Positions 9,028 to 20,910 of a stretch of 64,000 bases of DNA are shown one piece after another. The notes under the pieces were generated by a model, which made no database searches, had not been told where the DNA came from, and worked only from the letters and a program-made list of their open reading frames with translations. The position numbers were made by a program, and so were the translations under genes. The stretch's first letter is position 1, and each line of letters starts with the position of its first letter. Source of the stretch: Lichina pygmaea (taxonomy: Eukaryota > Ascomycota > Lichinomycetes > Lichinales > Lichinaceae); contig OY730175.1 of NCBI GenBank assembly GCA_963422465.1, positions 1,612,001-1,676,000 of the forward strand, read 5' to 3'.

Positions 9028-9600
9028 ATGAACCAAAGCCAGACAACTCGAACTTGTCGTCGTGGTTTTCTCTCTTGTCGTATTGGCAAAATAGGCAAGG
9101 AATCAAAAATCGCATGTGGTGCTTGTCGTCACGACCATGCCAAGTGTGTTGTGAGCTCTGCGTCATCTTTTTATCATCAGTGCATCAAGAAGGGTTGTCA
9201 CTGCGATCTTCATCTCTCGGAATCAGAATGGAAGAAGATGGAACTTGAGTGCAAGCAGCTTGAGGCTCAGCTGTGAGAGACTGATGACCAATTGTCAAAG
9301 TTGCTTCCCCGGCAGATCCACCTCTGCCAGCAGCTGGGTTGTCTCTCACAGAAGGAGGCTGATGCCATCTGTCGTGAGCTGTCAGCCATCAAGGATCAAG
9401 AGTCCCTTGATACTCAGGAACAAGAGGCTCTCTGCGTTATCTGCGAACAGGAGGCCAGTCAGGCTGCTGCTCCACTGTCCTTTGAGGACATCTTCTCTTC
9501 GGAGACTTTGGCTTCTCTTGAGCTGTTGTCTCTGTCAGACCTGGTCGCTGTGGGTTTGCTTGGTGGTAATCCACCAGCTTCTGGTTCATCGCAGAGCTGA
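9028..9600 (+). pseudogene. Antisense accessory ORF of A2 (decayed)
   Basis: Same position, length and reading as 2604-3176. It starts MNQSQTTRTC, with a stop after residue 82 (CGG or CGA-type codon to TGA) and then open to 9600. The zinc-cluster region keeps CGACRHDHAKC, but the fourth cysteine reads Tyr (FYHQC) and the arginine after it is His. The two copies together point to an ancestor with all six cysteines and FCRQC at this site. Confidence 0.75.
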
Positions 9601-12600
9601 AGTTCTCGGTTGGTTCCTACAAATTCTCCTCTTTGTCAAATCCTAACCACTTCACCAGGTACTCAGTTTTCCGTCTGTTTCTTCGACTATCCAGGATCCT
9701 TTCGACATTGTACTCTTCTTTGTCATCCTCGAAGTTCCATTCTGTCTTGATCTCTGCGTCACTGGGTGCTGGTTCAAGCAGCAAGACATGGAATACTTGG
9801 TGTATCCTTGCTTTTTGTGGTAGTCTCAGTCAATAGTTGACCTTCCCAGTGCACTTCTTGATTTCGAATAGTCTGATTTGTACGTGGTCCAGCTTTTTGC
9901 TCAGTCACTTTGAGCGCAGGTTTTTTGTTGATAGGTAGACCTTATCCCCCCTTTCCAGGATTGGTCCCTTCAACCTTTTGTCGTGTAATCAGCGGGTGGT
10001 GGTGTTCTGGGCACAGTCGATCGTTGTTTTCATCATCTCGTGCATAGCAGCAAGTTTGCTAACATCGACAACATTGCCTCCTGCTGTTGCCTGCCATCGG
10101 GGGTTTCTTCCATAGTTCGCAAAGAACAGTGTTGTCCCTGTCACACTGTGTTGCTGGTTGTTGTACACAAACTGGGCTATTGGTAGCAGTTCCACCCAGT
10201 TATCCTGCTGGTGGTTGATGTAGTGTTGTAGATACTGCTCTATTGTCTGGTTTGTCCGCTCAGTTTGTCTGTCAGTTTGTGGGTGGTAGGCTGTTGACAT
10301 CCTTGTATCAATGCCAAGTTGCCTTGTCCACATGTTCCAAAATTTCGAGGTGAAGAGTTTGTCTTGATCTGAGATAATTGTCTTTGGTAGCCCTCGGTGG
10401 CTTACCAGCTCTTTGAGTAGGACACTCGCAAGTTTGTTCGCAGTTCCTGACTCTTTCCACAGGACCAGGTGGGCGTATTTGGTGAGCTTGTCAACAACCA
10501 CCAAAATGCTATTGTATACCACCTTTGTTGCTGGGTCTGTTGACTTTGGCAACTTGACCACGAAATCCATCATGATAGTTTCCCATGGTGCCTCGGGTAG
10601 GTTTATTTGCTGTGCCTGCCCGTAGGGCTTATGTCTTGATGGTTTGTTCTTCACACACTGTTCGCAGTTGCGGATGAACTCTGTCACCTTGCACTTCATT
10701 CTGTCAAAGCGGTAGTTCCTTTGGATTTTCTCCAAGGTTTTATCTCACCCGGGGTGTCTGTGCAAAGGCCTGTCATGGTGCCTCCAGATCACCTCCTCTT
10801 GTGCTCTTTCTGGCACAATTTCCTTTTTGTTTGCTGTCTTGTGGCCAAGAGTAAGGAGTGGACTCTTTGTTTCAGTTGTTGCCAGTTGGGGTTGGGCATA
10901 GACCAGGGTTTGTCCTTTTGTTGCTAGGATTGGGTGTTCCTCTGTTGTTTTGTTGTCCATTAAATCTGGTCGTCTGCTGAGTGCGTCTGCTCAGGCATTC
11001 TCAGTGCCCTTCCAGTAGAGGATTTGAAAGTTGTATGATGCTAACAACTCTGCCCATCGAACTTGTTGTCAGTTTAGCTTCTTTGTTGTTGTGAAGTAAG
11101 CTAAGTTCTTGTGGTCCGAGTACATGTCTACCGTGTATTTTGCCCCCTCCAAGTAAGGCCTCCATTCTTGGAATACGTTGATGATTGCTAACAACTCTTT
11201 GTCGTGAACATCGTACCTCAGTTCTGGGCCAGAGAACTTTCTTGATCAATACACGACAGGGTGTAAGTGGTTGTCGGCGTCTGGTTGACACAAGCAGAAT
11301 CCCAATGCTTGGTCCAAGGCATCAGTCTCCAGAATGATTCTCTTCTCAGGATCAAATGATGCCAAAATGGGTGTGGAGATGAATTTATTCTTCAACTCCT
11401 GGAAGGCCACTTGTTGGCTCTCCCCCCACCTGAAAGATTTGTTCTTTCTGGTTAACTCTGTCAAGGCTGCTGCTGTTCTTGAGTAGTCCTTGATGAATCG
11501 TCAGTAGAAGTTTGCAAATCCTAGGAAGGATTGTACTTCTTTGAGGTTTTTGGGTGTTGGCCAGTCTCGTACTGCTGCCGTCTTCGTGTCGTCTATTCGG
11601 ATTCCTTCTGTTGTCAGGATCAACCCCAAATATTCCACTTCCTTCGTGTGGAAAACACTTTTATCAAGGCGTAACCTTATTCCTGCTTTCTGAAGCACAT
11701 GTAGGATCTTCTTGACATGCTGTTTATACTCCTCCAAGGTTCCATTGGTGTATACCAAGACATCATCAATGTAAGCGGTGACAAATATGTCCAGGTATTG
11801 TCAGAGGACAGTGTTAATAAGTGATTGGAATATCGCCGGTGCATTCGTAAGGCTGAATGGCATCACAGTATACTCGTAGTGCCTGTACCTTGTACGAAAG
11901 GCTGTCTTCCATTCTTCACTGTCTTTCATCCTAACCAGGTTGAAAGTGCCTTGAATGTCGAACTTGGTAAACTATTTGGCTCCTTGGATCCAGTCTTGGA
12001 TTTCTGATATTAATGGCAGTGGGTAGTGGTTTTTCACTGTAATCACATTTAGCCACCAATAATCAACACACAGTCGAAGTTTGCCATCTTTCTTTGGCAC
12101 AAACAATATCAGGTATCCAGCTGGTGATGTTGAAGGTCTTATGAACCCTTTCGCTAGGTTCTTGTCCAGGTAGTCTCTCAGGGCCTCAAGCTCTTTTGCT
12201 GACAGAGTGTAGATAGGGCTGTGTGTGGGTTTTTTTCCGTCTTCCAGCGGAATCTCGTGGTCCCACTCCTGATGTTCTGGTAGCATTGTGATCACTGTTT
12301 CTTCGAACATCTCCTGGTATTCTTTATACTCACTTGGCAACTGTGGTGCCTGAGTCTCGCCCACAGTGTCTTGCGTGGTGCAAAGTTGTTGTGTTCGGAG
12401 TTTCATCCAGGCCACACAGGCCTGCCCGCACTGGTGGTATTTCTTCCACTGTGTCAGTGAGATTTCTTTAATCGTCACCCCTGGTTCTGATGTGACCAGT
12501 GTTCTGTCCGGAAAGACTAGTTGCCTTCTTTTCCAGTCAATCCTTGGGTTTTGTTTTTCCAACCACAGAAGTCCCAATATAACTTTGTGTAGTATCCAGA

Positions 12601-12960
12601 CCAAGTCGAATTCCTCTGTTCTGATCGTTGTGCCATGGACACTCAGTCTCAGGCTCTTGGTCTCCTTCATCACTTGTCCCTCGTCTTTGGAGAGTGGTGT
12701 TCTGTCCACTACCATCAACTGGTAGGGGTCTTTCTTGCCTTGGACTGGAACCTTGTTTCTTCTGGCAAAGCTTTCTGACATGAAGTTGCCAGTCACACCA
12801 GAGTCAATCATGGCCTTAGCCAACCGCCCATTGACTCTGATCTTGATGTGAAAGTGCGGGCTGCAGGCTGTTGTGTCAAGGCTCAGCTTGACTCCTTCCT
12901 CCCGGGGTGTGGTCTTGCCTGCTCTTCCGACCCCAGTTTTGAAGAGCACTGCTAGTTTTT
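9545..12960 (-). pseudogene. A2 pol remnant
   Basis: Homologous to A1 pol throughout: protease DSGVTGNFMSESF (about 12770-12810), RT FVPKKDGKLRLCVDY, RNase H ETDALDQALGFCLCQ, integrase MMDFVVKLPKS and TERTNQTIEQYLQHY, chromodomain region decayed near 9640-9760. Many in-frame stops (for example near 11780, 11495, 10980 and 9985). The YIDD region is interrupted. Confidence 0.85.
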
Positions 12961-12961
12961 T
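12902..12961 (-). promoter_or_regulatory. -1 ribosomal frameshift signal of A2
   Basis: Same geometry as in A1 to the base: AAAAAAC (12955-12961), TAG (12952-12954), 6-nt spacer, 8-bp stem (12941-12948 with 12920-12927), 13-nt loop, 11-nt linker, second stem 12930-12936 with 12902-12908. One pair of the second stem is G-C here and A-T in A1, so pairing is kept. Confidence 0.8.
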
Positions 12962-14313
12962 GAGCTGTCTAGGCCCTGGGCCTGATGCTCTACCACGTGT
13001 TGTTTGCATCGTGTGGTGGTGCATCATTCCCCCAGGTCTTGGTTGCAATCATCAGCAATGTCTCTGACCTGTGTGATGCTGAGGGTATCATCAACCCATC
13101 ATGACACTTGTGTCTCCCCTATTTCTGATAGGGTTGTGTCCTGTTGTTGAAGGACAGGTTTGTCAGGGACTGGTGGTGGCTGGGCTTCCTTGTCATCAAC
13201 CCGTTCCTCCATATAGCTGGTTGCGTCAAACTCTGAGATCAGGTCTTCCTCCCAGTGGATTCTGTCAACCTTCCTTCAGACCTTGTCGAGGTGGTCCAAG
13301 GTTTCTTGAAGTATGTTCTCAAGTTTTTCAGTGTGTTGTCAGAGGTCGTCCTCCTCTCTGAGGAGTGCCGCCTCAGGGTGATTGTGGGGCAGTGTGCCTT
13401 GGGGGGCTCTCTGGGGCTCCTCTGTCTCCCTGCCTTTCCAGGCGCTCGTGGTGTTCAACTACTTCCCTTTGCCCTTCTTGTCCTTCTTCTTGCTCCTGCA
13501 GTTCACCGCAAGGTGGCCCACTTTCTGACAGTTGTAACACTTCCGTGTCTCCTTCTTTCGTGGTTCCACCACATTGATTTCCATGGGTACCAGGCTGTAG
13601 TTATCTTTTGCAGGTGTTGGCTTTTTCTTCACCCATGGTTTTGTCTGCTTGCCTCACTTCTCAAGCTCTCTCTCGAACTGTCGGTCGTCGATGCGAGCTG
13701 CAGTCTTGATCATTTTGTAGAGCTCGGTTGGTCAGTCTCCTTGCACGATGTCATCCTTGACTTGTTCCTTGAGGTCTTGGTAGAATAGTGCTGTTAGTGC
13801 ACTGTCCCCCCACTGGGTTCTCACTGCTAGTTGTTGGAACTTCACTGTGAATTCCGATGCTGATCCAGTTTGCCACAGTGCTTGGAGCTTTTGTTCCGCA
13901 TCCCTCTCCTTGTCAAGGATCCCAAACATCTTTCTCATAACTGTCTTAAAGGTTTTCAAGCTTCCCATGACCTGTCGGGTATTGTCTTCTTGCTCCTTGG
14001 GGTCTGCCTGATTGTCTAGGTAATCCCTTAAGTAGACGTTGAACCAAGCGAAGGCTGGTCCTTCCAGGTAGGAGGCTGCAAATAGCACCTTCTCCTGGTC
14101 TGTCAGGAACTGGGCTGTGTTGAACCTATAGTAGAGCTCCAGTTGTGAGAAGAACAACTCCAGTCCTCCCCTGGATTCATCATACCTTTTCAGGGCACCT
14201 ACCTTCAAGGGCTTTGGGGGTAGGTTAACAATAGGTGCCGCCTGGACAGCCTGGGCCTGAGCCGCCTGGGCTTGGGCCACCTGAGAAGGGGTAGGGCTTT
14301 GTGGATCCACCAT
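12952..14313 (-). pseudogene. A2 gag remnant
   Basis: Starts MVDPQSPTPSQ at 14313. Open to 13732 with GGLELFFSQLELYY and AFAWFNVYLRDYL, then broken by TGA at the same site as A1 (GD-stop-PT). The zinc knuckle CYNCQKVGHLAVNC is at about 13495-13536. Compared with A1 it lacks roughly 200 bp that encode the Cys/His-rich motif before the frameshift site. Confidence 0.8.
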
Positions 14314-14351
14314 TGTATCAAGTCAGTGTCCTATATGTTCAAGGCTGAAAC

Positions 14352-14778
14352 TGTTAAAGGCCGGGCTGGGTTCACACAGAAACCAGTACGGTCTGTTGCT
14401 TCGCAGGGTGGATTCTAGACAGGGACTTGGTAGAGGAATAGACAGGTGGGGTAACTCTCCTGTGCTATTGTCTCAGTACGATGGGTTTGTATTGTTTGTT
14501 CAGCCTGGAGAGCTAATCCCTCCGGGCCCTTTGGAGGGTCTTTATACAGATGCCCCAAGGGGGGGGGTCTCCTCGAGGGGTATCATCCTTTTGCGTGGAC
14601 AAGCTTCTTGCTTAGCTCCTGCTCGTCCACCGGACGAGCTCCTCGCTTAGCTCCTGCTTGTCCACCGGACAAGCTCCTCGCTTAGCTCCTGCTCGTCCAC
14701 TGGATCGGTCGGATGTTGTTCCGCATGACTAACACTCCTCCCTCGCTTACCTGGGCTGTTCCGGCCTAGACCTTAACA
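14352..14778 (-). repeat. 5' LTR of A2 (427 bp)
   Basis: TGTTAAAGGCC at 14352 to CTTAACA at 14778, followed by target duplication CCACT. Three 35-bp U3 units. The self-priming 8-mer TTCAGCCT is at about 14499-14506 and its partner AGGCTGAA at 14342-14349, two bases inside the LTR edge as in A1 and B. Confidence 0.88.
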
Positions 14779-14975
14779 CCACTTTTCCCACATGAGGGCT
14801 ACCTGTTCTTTCTGCCAGACTTATCTACACTGCAATACTGAGATCACTTCTCAGCTATGCAGTAGGAGTCTGGTTCAACTCTTACAAGAAACTCTCTAAT
14901 ATTTCTTCTCTAAGTCTTTTCCAGACCAAGTGCCTCAAGACTATAGAGGGTGTCTTCAAAGCTACTCCTACATTT
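14779..14975 (+). pseudogene. LINE-1 ORF2 fragment, part 2 of 3
   Basis: Continues 1768-2005. It encodes the stretch LSARLIYTAILRSLLSYAVG-like shared with LINE-2 (25212-25390). It ends at the insertion of element B, with the bases CATTT (14971-14975) duplicated at 21505-21509. Confidence 0.85.
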
Positions 14976-15569
14976 TGTTACGACCCAGGAGGAACACAGT
15001 CTTTATATACTCACAGAAAGCAGCAGACAGGATACTGGACAGAAGTACCAGACAGCGTGACACGGGAACTGGTCACGTGACCGGCGAGACAAACCAGGGG
15101 GTGCTTGCCACAGCATGCATATGCACGAACAAGTGAGCAAAGTGAGCAGAGCTCACCCAGCTCGCCGCAGCGTGCATGAAAAGTGAGCAAAGTGAGCAGA
15201 GCTCACCCAGCTCACCGCAGCGTGCATGAAAAGTGAGCAAAGTGAGCAGAGCTCACCCTGCTCACTGCAGCGTGCATGAAAAGTGAGCAAAGTGAGCAGA
15301 GCTCACTCTGCTCACGAACTGGGCACTATATAGCCAGGCGATAGTTCCCCTATGGAACAATCGTCTTCAACTTATGTTGTGATCCAGACAACTAGATCTA
15401 CTTCAATACAATCCTTTTGTACAAAGCTGTTGATCAGGTGTCACCACCACCACATTCCACCAAACCCCTTCGCACTCCTTGACACTCCTCTCCTGCGAGA
15501 ACCAACCCACCTTCCACCTCTTGCCCTAATCCTATACTCGGATAGGACAGTACAGTACAGACCGCAACA
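14976..15569 (+). repeat. 5' LTR of B (594 bp)
   Basis: TGTTACGACC to CCGCAACA. Four 50-bp U3 units starting at 15132, 15182, 15232 and 15282, each with GTGAGC-AGA-GCTCAC. TATA box ACTATATAG at about 15326-15334. It differs from the 3' LTR at about twenty bases, all transitions and all but one at CpG. Confidence 0.92.
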
Positions 15570-15579
15570 CTTTGAAGAC
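15363..15579 (+). promoter_or_regulatory. Self-priming pair of B
   Basis: GTCTTCAA (15363-15370), about 30 nt after the TATA box, is complementary to TTGAAGAC (15572-15579), which begins two bases after the LTR end. No tRNA primer site is visible. Same two-base offset as in A0, A1 and A2. Confidence 0.65.
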
Positions 15580-15587
15580 CCTCAAGG

Positions 15588-17072
15588 ATGAGTACCTCAG
15601 GAGCAACCAACCCCAACTTCCCAGATGGAAAGATTAGCGTCGCCAAGCCAGACCTGTTCTACGGCGAAAGAAACAAAGTTGACGACTGGCTCATGCAACT
15701 CCAAGTCTACTTTCAATTCCAACCAGAGACAAAGCTGCCTAAGGAGAAGTAGCCCCTCTTCGCAACCACTTACATGAGAGGCAATACTTATTGATGGATC
15801 AAGCCCTACGTCAACAAACACCTCTCAGGAAACAGAGACCATGACGGCACAACAGAATGGATGACGAAATGGACACAATTCAAGGACAAGATCAAAAGGA
15901 TCCTTGGACTATCTAACAAAGACAAAGTGGCTATACGAATAATCCAGCACATCAAACAACAACGCTCAGCCGCAGAGTACACCACGCAGTTCAAACAATA
16001 CTCAGTACTGACCAACTGGGACGACGATGCCCTGATAGTCATGTACTGACGTGGACTCAAGGAAAACATGAAGGATGAAATCACCTTCGACAGATGAGCA
16101 GTCGACACACTGGACAAACTCATCGCACAAGCAATCGACATTGATGACAAACTATTCGAGCGAGCGATGGAGAAACGCCATGACAGAGGATACAGCCACC
16201 CCGCATGGCATGTGAGCAACCACTACAAGCCGCCTAACAAGGCACCACCACATGACCCATATGGCTATGCACCCATGGAACTGGATGCAGTCCACCACAA
16301 GGGAAGGTTCACAAAGGGAAGGAACAACAAAAAAGGGAAAGCACTGAAGTGCTATGCCTGTGGCAAGCTAGGCCACATGGCGAAAGACTGTTGTTCAAAG
16401 AACAAGGTGCACCGACAGCAACTTAATACGCTCGACGGAGACTGGAATGTCATCAAGCCAGAGGACCCACCAGGAGAGGCTCAGCTATCCCTCGAACAAT
16501 GGGACAACTACAATCAGACATTGGAAGCAGCCCACCAACTGGCAACATCAGGAGGCAAGGACCTACCAGAACTAACAGGTCAGGACAAGGGACAGGAGCC
16601 CTTAACCACCTCTGATGGGGACTGAGACGAACCCGAGTCTATCAAAGAAGAAATACCACAAGGAAGCTATGCTTACAGCATGGACCCACGAAATCTACAG
16701 CACGGTGAACTACAGTGGAGGTTTTGCACAAGGCACTACTGCACCTACCACGAACAACTACGAAGGTACGGAGGACATTCACCCTACCACACCACCTGCC
16801 ACAAGCATTGGGTCAATTGCGAGAAGGATGCGTGTGAGATCCATCTTTGGGACAAACGCCAACACACCGCATTCCCCGGGCACACACATGATTGGCATGA
16901 ACGCTTCATGTTCCTACAGCAAGGCAACAACTACAACTGCTACGTCAACAATTGGCAGTACTGCCTCAAGCCTGGATATAACAAGCATCAGCAAGACAAA
17001 TTCATGAACAGATTCCTCAGAACTGATGGGAATGGCTGGACCTATTGCCCAGTCAGTGGTAAGACACTTTGA
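15588..17072 (+). pseudogene. B gag
   Basis: ATG 15588 (MSTSGATNPNF), 18 bp after the LTR. Capsid-like part with KPDLFYGERNKVDDWLMQLQ. CCHC zinc knuckle CYACGKLGHMAKDC at about 16351-16392. Cys/His motif CEKDACEIHLWDKR at about 16820-16860. Stops: TAG near 15750, TGA near 15793, 16048, 16096 and 16623. The frame closes with TGA at 17070-17072; pol continues in the -1 frame. I see no canonical slippery heptamer here. Confidence 0.82.
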
Positions 17073-17104
17073 TCAGGAAAAGACTGAACTCCCTTGTCAA
17101 GGGG

Positions 17105-20100
17105 TGACATCGGGAGCTCAACAACATGACCCCTAGCAACGCAAAGCACCTGCGATTGCCTGTGTCACTATACGCCAACACGCCGATACAGACATACGCA
17201 CTTGTTGACTCTGGAGCCAGTGGGAACTACATTTCAAGACAACTTTACGATACCCTCAGCACTGGAAGGAGACGCAAGCAGCAGCCCTATCAGCTTGTGA
17301 TGGCAAATGGACAGACAGAGCTAGTCTGCCATAAGACGCAGCCAATGGAAATGGTTACCGGACACCATGCTGAAAGGATCCACCTTGATATCGTCGAGTT
17401 GGCCACTCAGGATATCTACTTGGGGATACCTTGGCTAAAGAAGCACAACCCAGTTGTTAACTGGAAGACAGGAGTACTCACGTTTAGGAACTGCACTAAC
17501 AACACAGCTCAGACCTGTTACCAGCCGCAGAAGGCGTGGACAGATGAGGGAAGGAGTCCTCAGTGGAACCTCACCGACAGAAAGGATGACTCTCAAGAGA
17601 AGAGGTCTGCCTCAACAGGCACACCCCGGAACCAGGTGGCCAAACAGTCAGAGATGAAGAGAGAGGAAGTTGTTAACCCTCTGGAGATCCCTGAAGAGTA
17701 CTGACCTGGGTATGATAACCTCTTTCAGGAAGAGACAACGACAGCAGCGTTGCCTAAGCACCAACCTTGGGATCATGAGATCAAGTTGCAACCAGGGACA
17801 GAGCCAGGATTTGGACCAATTTACCAGTTATCAGAGAAAGAGCTCCAAGTACTTCGCGAGTACCTGGAGGAAAACCTGAAAAAGGGTTTCATTCGAGAAT
17901 CTCAATCACCAGCAGGATACCCGATACTATTTGCACCAAAGAAAGACAGAAGTCTTCGACTTTGTGTGGACTACAGGAAACTCAACGACATTACCATCAA
18001 GAACTGATATCTGTTGCCAAATGCGAACGAATTGCGAGACAGGATCAGCCAAGCTACAATCTTTACCAAGCTGGACTTGAAAGGAGCATACAACCTGATA
18101 CACATGAAAGAAGGAGAAGAATGGAAGACAGCCTTCAGAACCTGATACAGACACTACGAGTATCTGGTTATGCCATTCGGACTCACAAACGCACCAGCAA
18201 CATATCAAGCATTGATCAACAACATCATCAGAGCACACCTGGACCAAACAGCTATCGCCTACCTGGACGACATTCTTGTCTACTCGAACACACAACAGGA
18301 ACATACCAAGCATGTGAAGGATGTTCTACAATGCCTACAAGAGGCAGGGCTCAAGCTCAACCTGAAGAAATGCGAGTTCAACAAACCGGAAGTTGAATTC
18401 CTCAGATACATCATAGGGATTGAAGGGATCAAGATTGACCCTGAGAAAATCAAAGTGATTCAGCAATAGCCAACACCGACATCAGTTAAGGAAGTACAAG
18501 CCTTCCTGGGATTTGCCAACTTCAACCGACAGTTCATCAAGAACTACTCACAGATGGCAACACCACTGACAGAACTCACAAAGAAGGACATGGAGTACCG
18601 GTGGACGGAGAGACAACAAAAAGCATTCCAACAGCTCAAGGACACTTGCGCCAAGGAACCAGTTCTCCTCAACTTCAAGACAGGCCAGCCGACACAAATC
18701 AAGACAGACACTTCAGATCAAGCAGTGGGAGCATGTCTATGCCAACAGGCAGACAGCAAGTGGCACCCAGTTGCCTACTACTCACGAAAGATGACACAAG
18801 TGGAACGAAACTATGATATCCACGATAAAGAGCTACTGGCAGTCGTCAACGCACTCAAACACTGGAGAGTGTACGCGGAAAGCAGTTCTGAACTCACCAT
18901 TCTCACAGACCACAAGAATCTGACAACGTTCACGACAACCAAGAAGCTGAACAGACAGCAAGTCAGATGGGCTGAACTCCTAGGGCAACACAAGTTCAAG
19001 ATCTTGTACACCCCTGGACAAGACAATAGGAGAGCAGACACACTAAGCTGACGAAAAGACCACATGGAAGATGATGAACGCCAAGGAACAATCTTACAGC
19101 AGGACCAGCAAGGAAACCTGGTGCCCCAGCCACAGATCAACAAGCTCACAGCAGAAGACACTGAAGAACTAATAAGGAACTACCACGACAATCCAGCACA
19201 TGGTCACCCAGGAATCTCCAAAACCACAGACCTTATCCAACAGGCAGGGAACAATGTCATTAACCTCCGACAACATGTCACAAACTACATCAGCAAGTGT
19301 CTACTATGCCAGAAAAACAAATATGGGAGACACAAGCCATACGGAGAAGGACACCCGAACATGATACCGAGAGGCCTGTGGGAAGACGTGTCAATGGACT
19401 TTATCACAAAGCTACCCAAGTCCAAAGACCCAGTCACAGGAATCACCTACAACTTGATTATGGTGATAGTGGACAGATTCACAAAATATCTAATAACAGT
19501 ACCATTCAAGGAGACCCACACAGCAGAACAGTTGGGACACCTCTTACTGGACAGACTAGTCAGAGACCACGGAGTTCCAATCACGATCATTACAGACAGA
19601 GATAAACTCTTCACGTCCAACTACTGGAAGACAATCAGTGCAGCCATGGGAACAAAACCCAAAATGTCTACAGCCTATCACCCACGAACTGACAGCCAGA
19701 CGGAGCGAGCGAACCAAGTCCTGGAGACTTACCTACGGCATTACATCAACAAAACCCACAGCAATTGGGTACAGTTATTACCGGTGGCACAGCTGGCAAT
19801 CAACCAGCACAGATCAGACTCAACAAAGGAATCGCCATTTTTTGCCAATTTTGGACAACATGCAAACATCAGGATGCCAAGCAGAGCTTCACCAAACACG
19901 GAGAAAGCACTCCAACACGACAAGCTCCTACGACAAACGCACACGATGATGAGGCACTACCTTCAAGAGACCTCAGAAAAAATGCAATGTCAGATGGACA
20001 AGAAATTGAAAATGGCACCTCAGCTAAAGAAGGGGGATAAAGTCTACCTCCTCACAAGAAATTGGAAAACAAAGAAACCAAGAACAAAGAAACTGGACCA

Positions 20101-20425
20101 TGTTAAGGTCAGACCATTTTCAGTCGAAGAAAGAACTGGACCAGTCAACATCAGACTGCGACTACCAAGGGATGCCAGAGTCCATCCAAACTTTCATATA
20201 TCAATGATTGAACCAGCCGACCAGAGCACACCCTTGCAGGAAATATTCCATTACCAACCCGAAGAAGAACAAGAGTTTGAGGTTGAACAGATCCTGGCTA
20301 GGAAAGGTCAGCAATACCTTGTCAAGTGGAAAGGATACCCAGACTCAGAAAATACCTGGGAACCACTCAAGAACCTCGCGAACTGCCAGCTTCTTCTGCG
20401 ACAGTTTCGGCAGGAGCAGGACTGA
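17105..20425 (+). pseudogene. B pol: PR-RT-RNase H-IN-chromodomain
   Basis: One frame, -1 to gag. Protease ALVDSGASGNYIS (about 17200); [21 protein letters not shown] and YLDD (about 18260); RNase H KTDTSDQAVGACLCQ and DIHDKELLAVVNAL; integrase zinc region HGHPGISK...CLLCQKNK, core MDFITKLPKS, TDRDKLFTS and TERANQVLETYLRHY; chromodomain QYLVKWKGYPDSENTWEPL at about 20310-20370, ending with TGA after 20422. Stops at 17702 (TGA), 18005 (TGA), 18143 (TGA), 18467 (TAG) and 19049 (TGA). At least three of them sit where related elements have arginine. The last 450 codons are open. Confidence 0.88.
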
Positions 20426-20462
20426 ACAGCTCGGCCTGCAGGAGGGACACGTCAATGACTGA

Positions 20463-20744
20463 TCAAGTCAAATCCTCGCCATCCGACTCCATCTCTTTCA
20501 CCAAGCACTGAAGCTTCTGCCTCGCACAGACCTCGGCGCCCTCCAACACCTTTCACTTCTGAGACAGACAAGCCTGCACTGTGGCAAGTTGTTCAAAGAG
20601 TGCATCACGTGTTGCCTCGTCAGCGGCAACATCCTCACAGAGGTTGTCCCGGGACATGTTCAAAGATTCCCAGGACACAGAGACACAAGACCTTCTGCGC
20701 CGAGTGCACGCAGCACATTTCAACTTATCGTCTTCTCCCAGCAT
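20463..20744 (-). pseudogene. Antisense accessory ORF of B (half zinc cluster)
   Basis: Opposite to gag-pol, between the pol end and the 3' LTR, as in family A. It starts MLGEDDKLKC at 20744; cysteine-rich basic motif CAACTRRRRSC (C-X2-C-X6-C) as in the first half of the A-type cluster. Further cysteines do not fit the second half. Then a charged helical stretch. A TGA after SQK (20553) looks like a decayed CGA; beyond it the frame stays open with helical, acidic sequence to TGA at 20463-20465. It does not overlap pol. Similarity to the A-type ORF is in position, start and motif, not in overall sequence. Confidence 0.55.
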
Positions 20745-20892
20745 CTGGAAGCACGGACGACCACGGAGAACACAAAAGTTGCAGGGCGTACACGAAACAA
20801 AACCCCGATCGCGGATTTGAGCAGCCAGCTGAGTTCAGCTAATAGTCGCACGTGACTTTGGAGGCATGACCAGATTTCATCAAGATGATGAA

Positions 20893-20910
20893 AGATGGAG
20901 AGGAGGATAG
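20893..20910 (+). promoter_or_regulatory. Polypurine tract of B
   Basis: GATGGAGAGGAGGATAG directly precedes the 3' LTR at 20911, as expected for plus-strand priming. Confidence 0.7.

Larger units (their letters stand above)
2006..14778 (-). mobile_element. Ty3/Gypsy chromovirus-type element A2 (interrupted by A1)
   Basis: Minus-strand element with TGTTAAAGGC at 2006 and CCTTAACA at 14778, flanked by the 5-bp duplication CCACT. Element A1 sits inside its 3' (left) LTR. Without A1 the element is about 6.3 kb. Order on the minus strand: LTR, gag, PR-RT-RNase H-IN-chromodomain, then an antisense ORF, then LTR. It carries more stops and CpG losses than A1. It interrupts LINE-1. Confidence 0.9.

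Noticed and set aside
17040-17110. A slippery site at the gag-pol junction of element B
   Set aside because: The pol frame is -1 to gag, but no X-XXY-YYZ heptamer precedes the gag stop; the copy may be decayed or use another mechanism.
15588-19050. Possible recoding of TGA in element B (many TGA codons in otherwise good frames)
   Set aside because: Where the ancestral residue can be judged (FRTRYGHY, TIKNRYPLP, ADTLSR), it is arginine, so CGA to TGA by CpG decay explains it. TAG also occurs, and host genes use normal stops.
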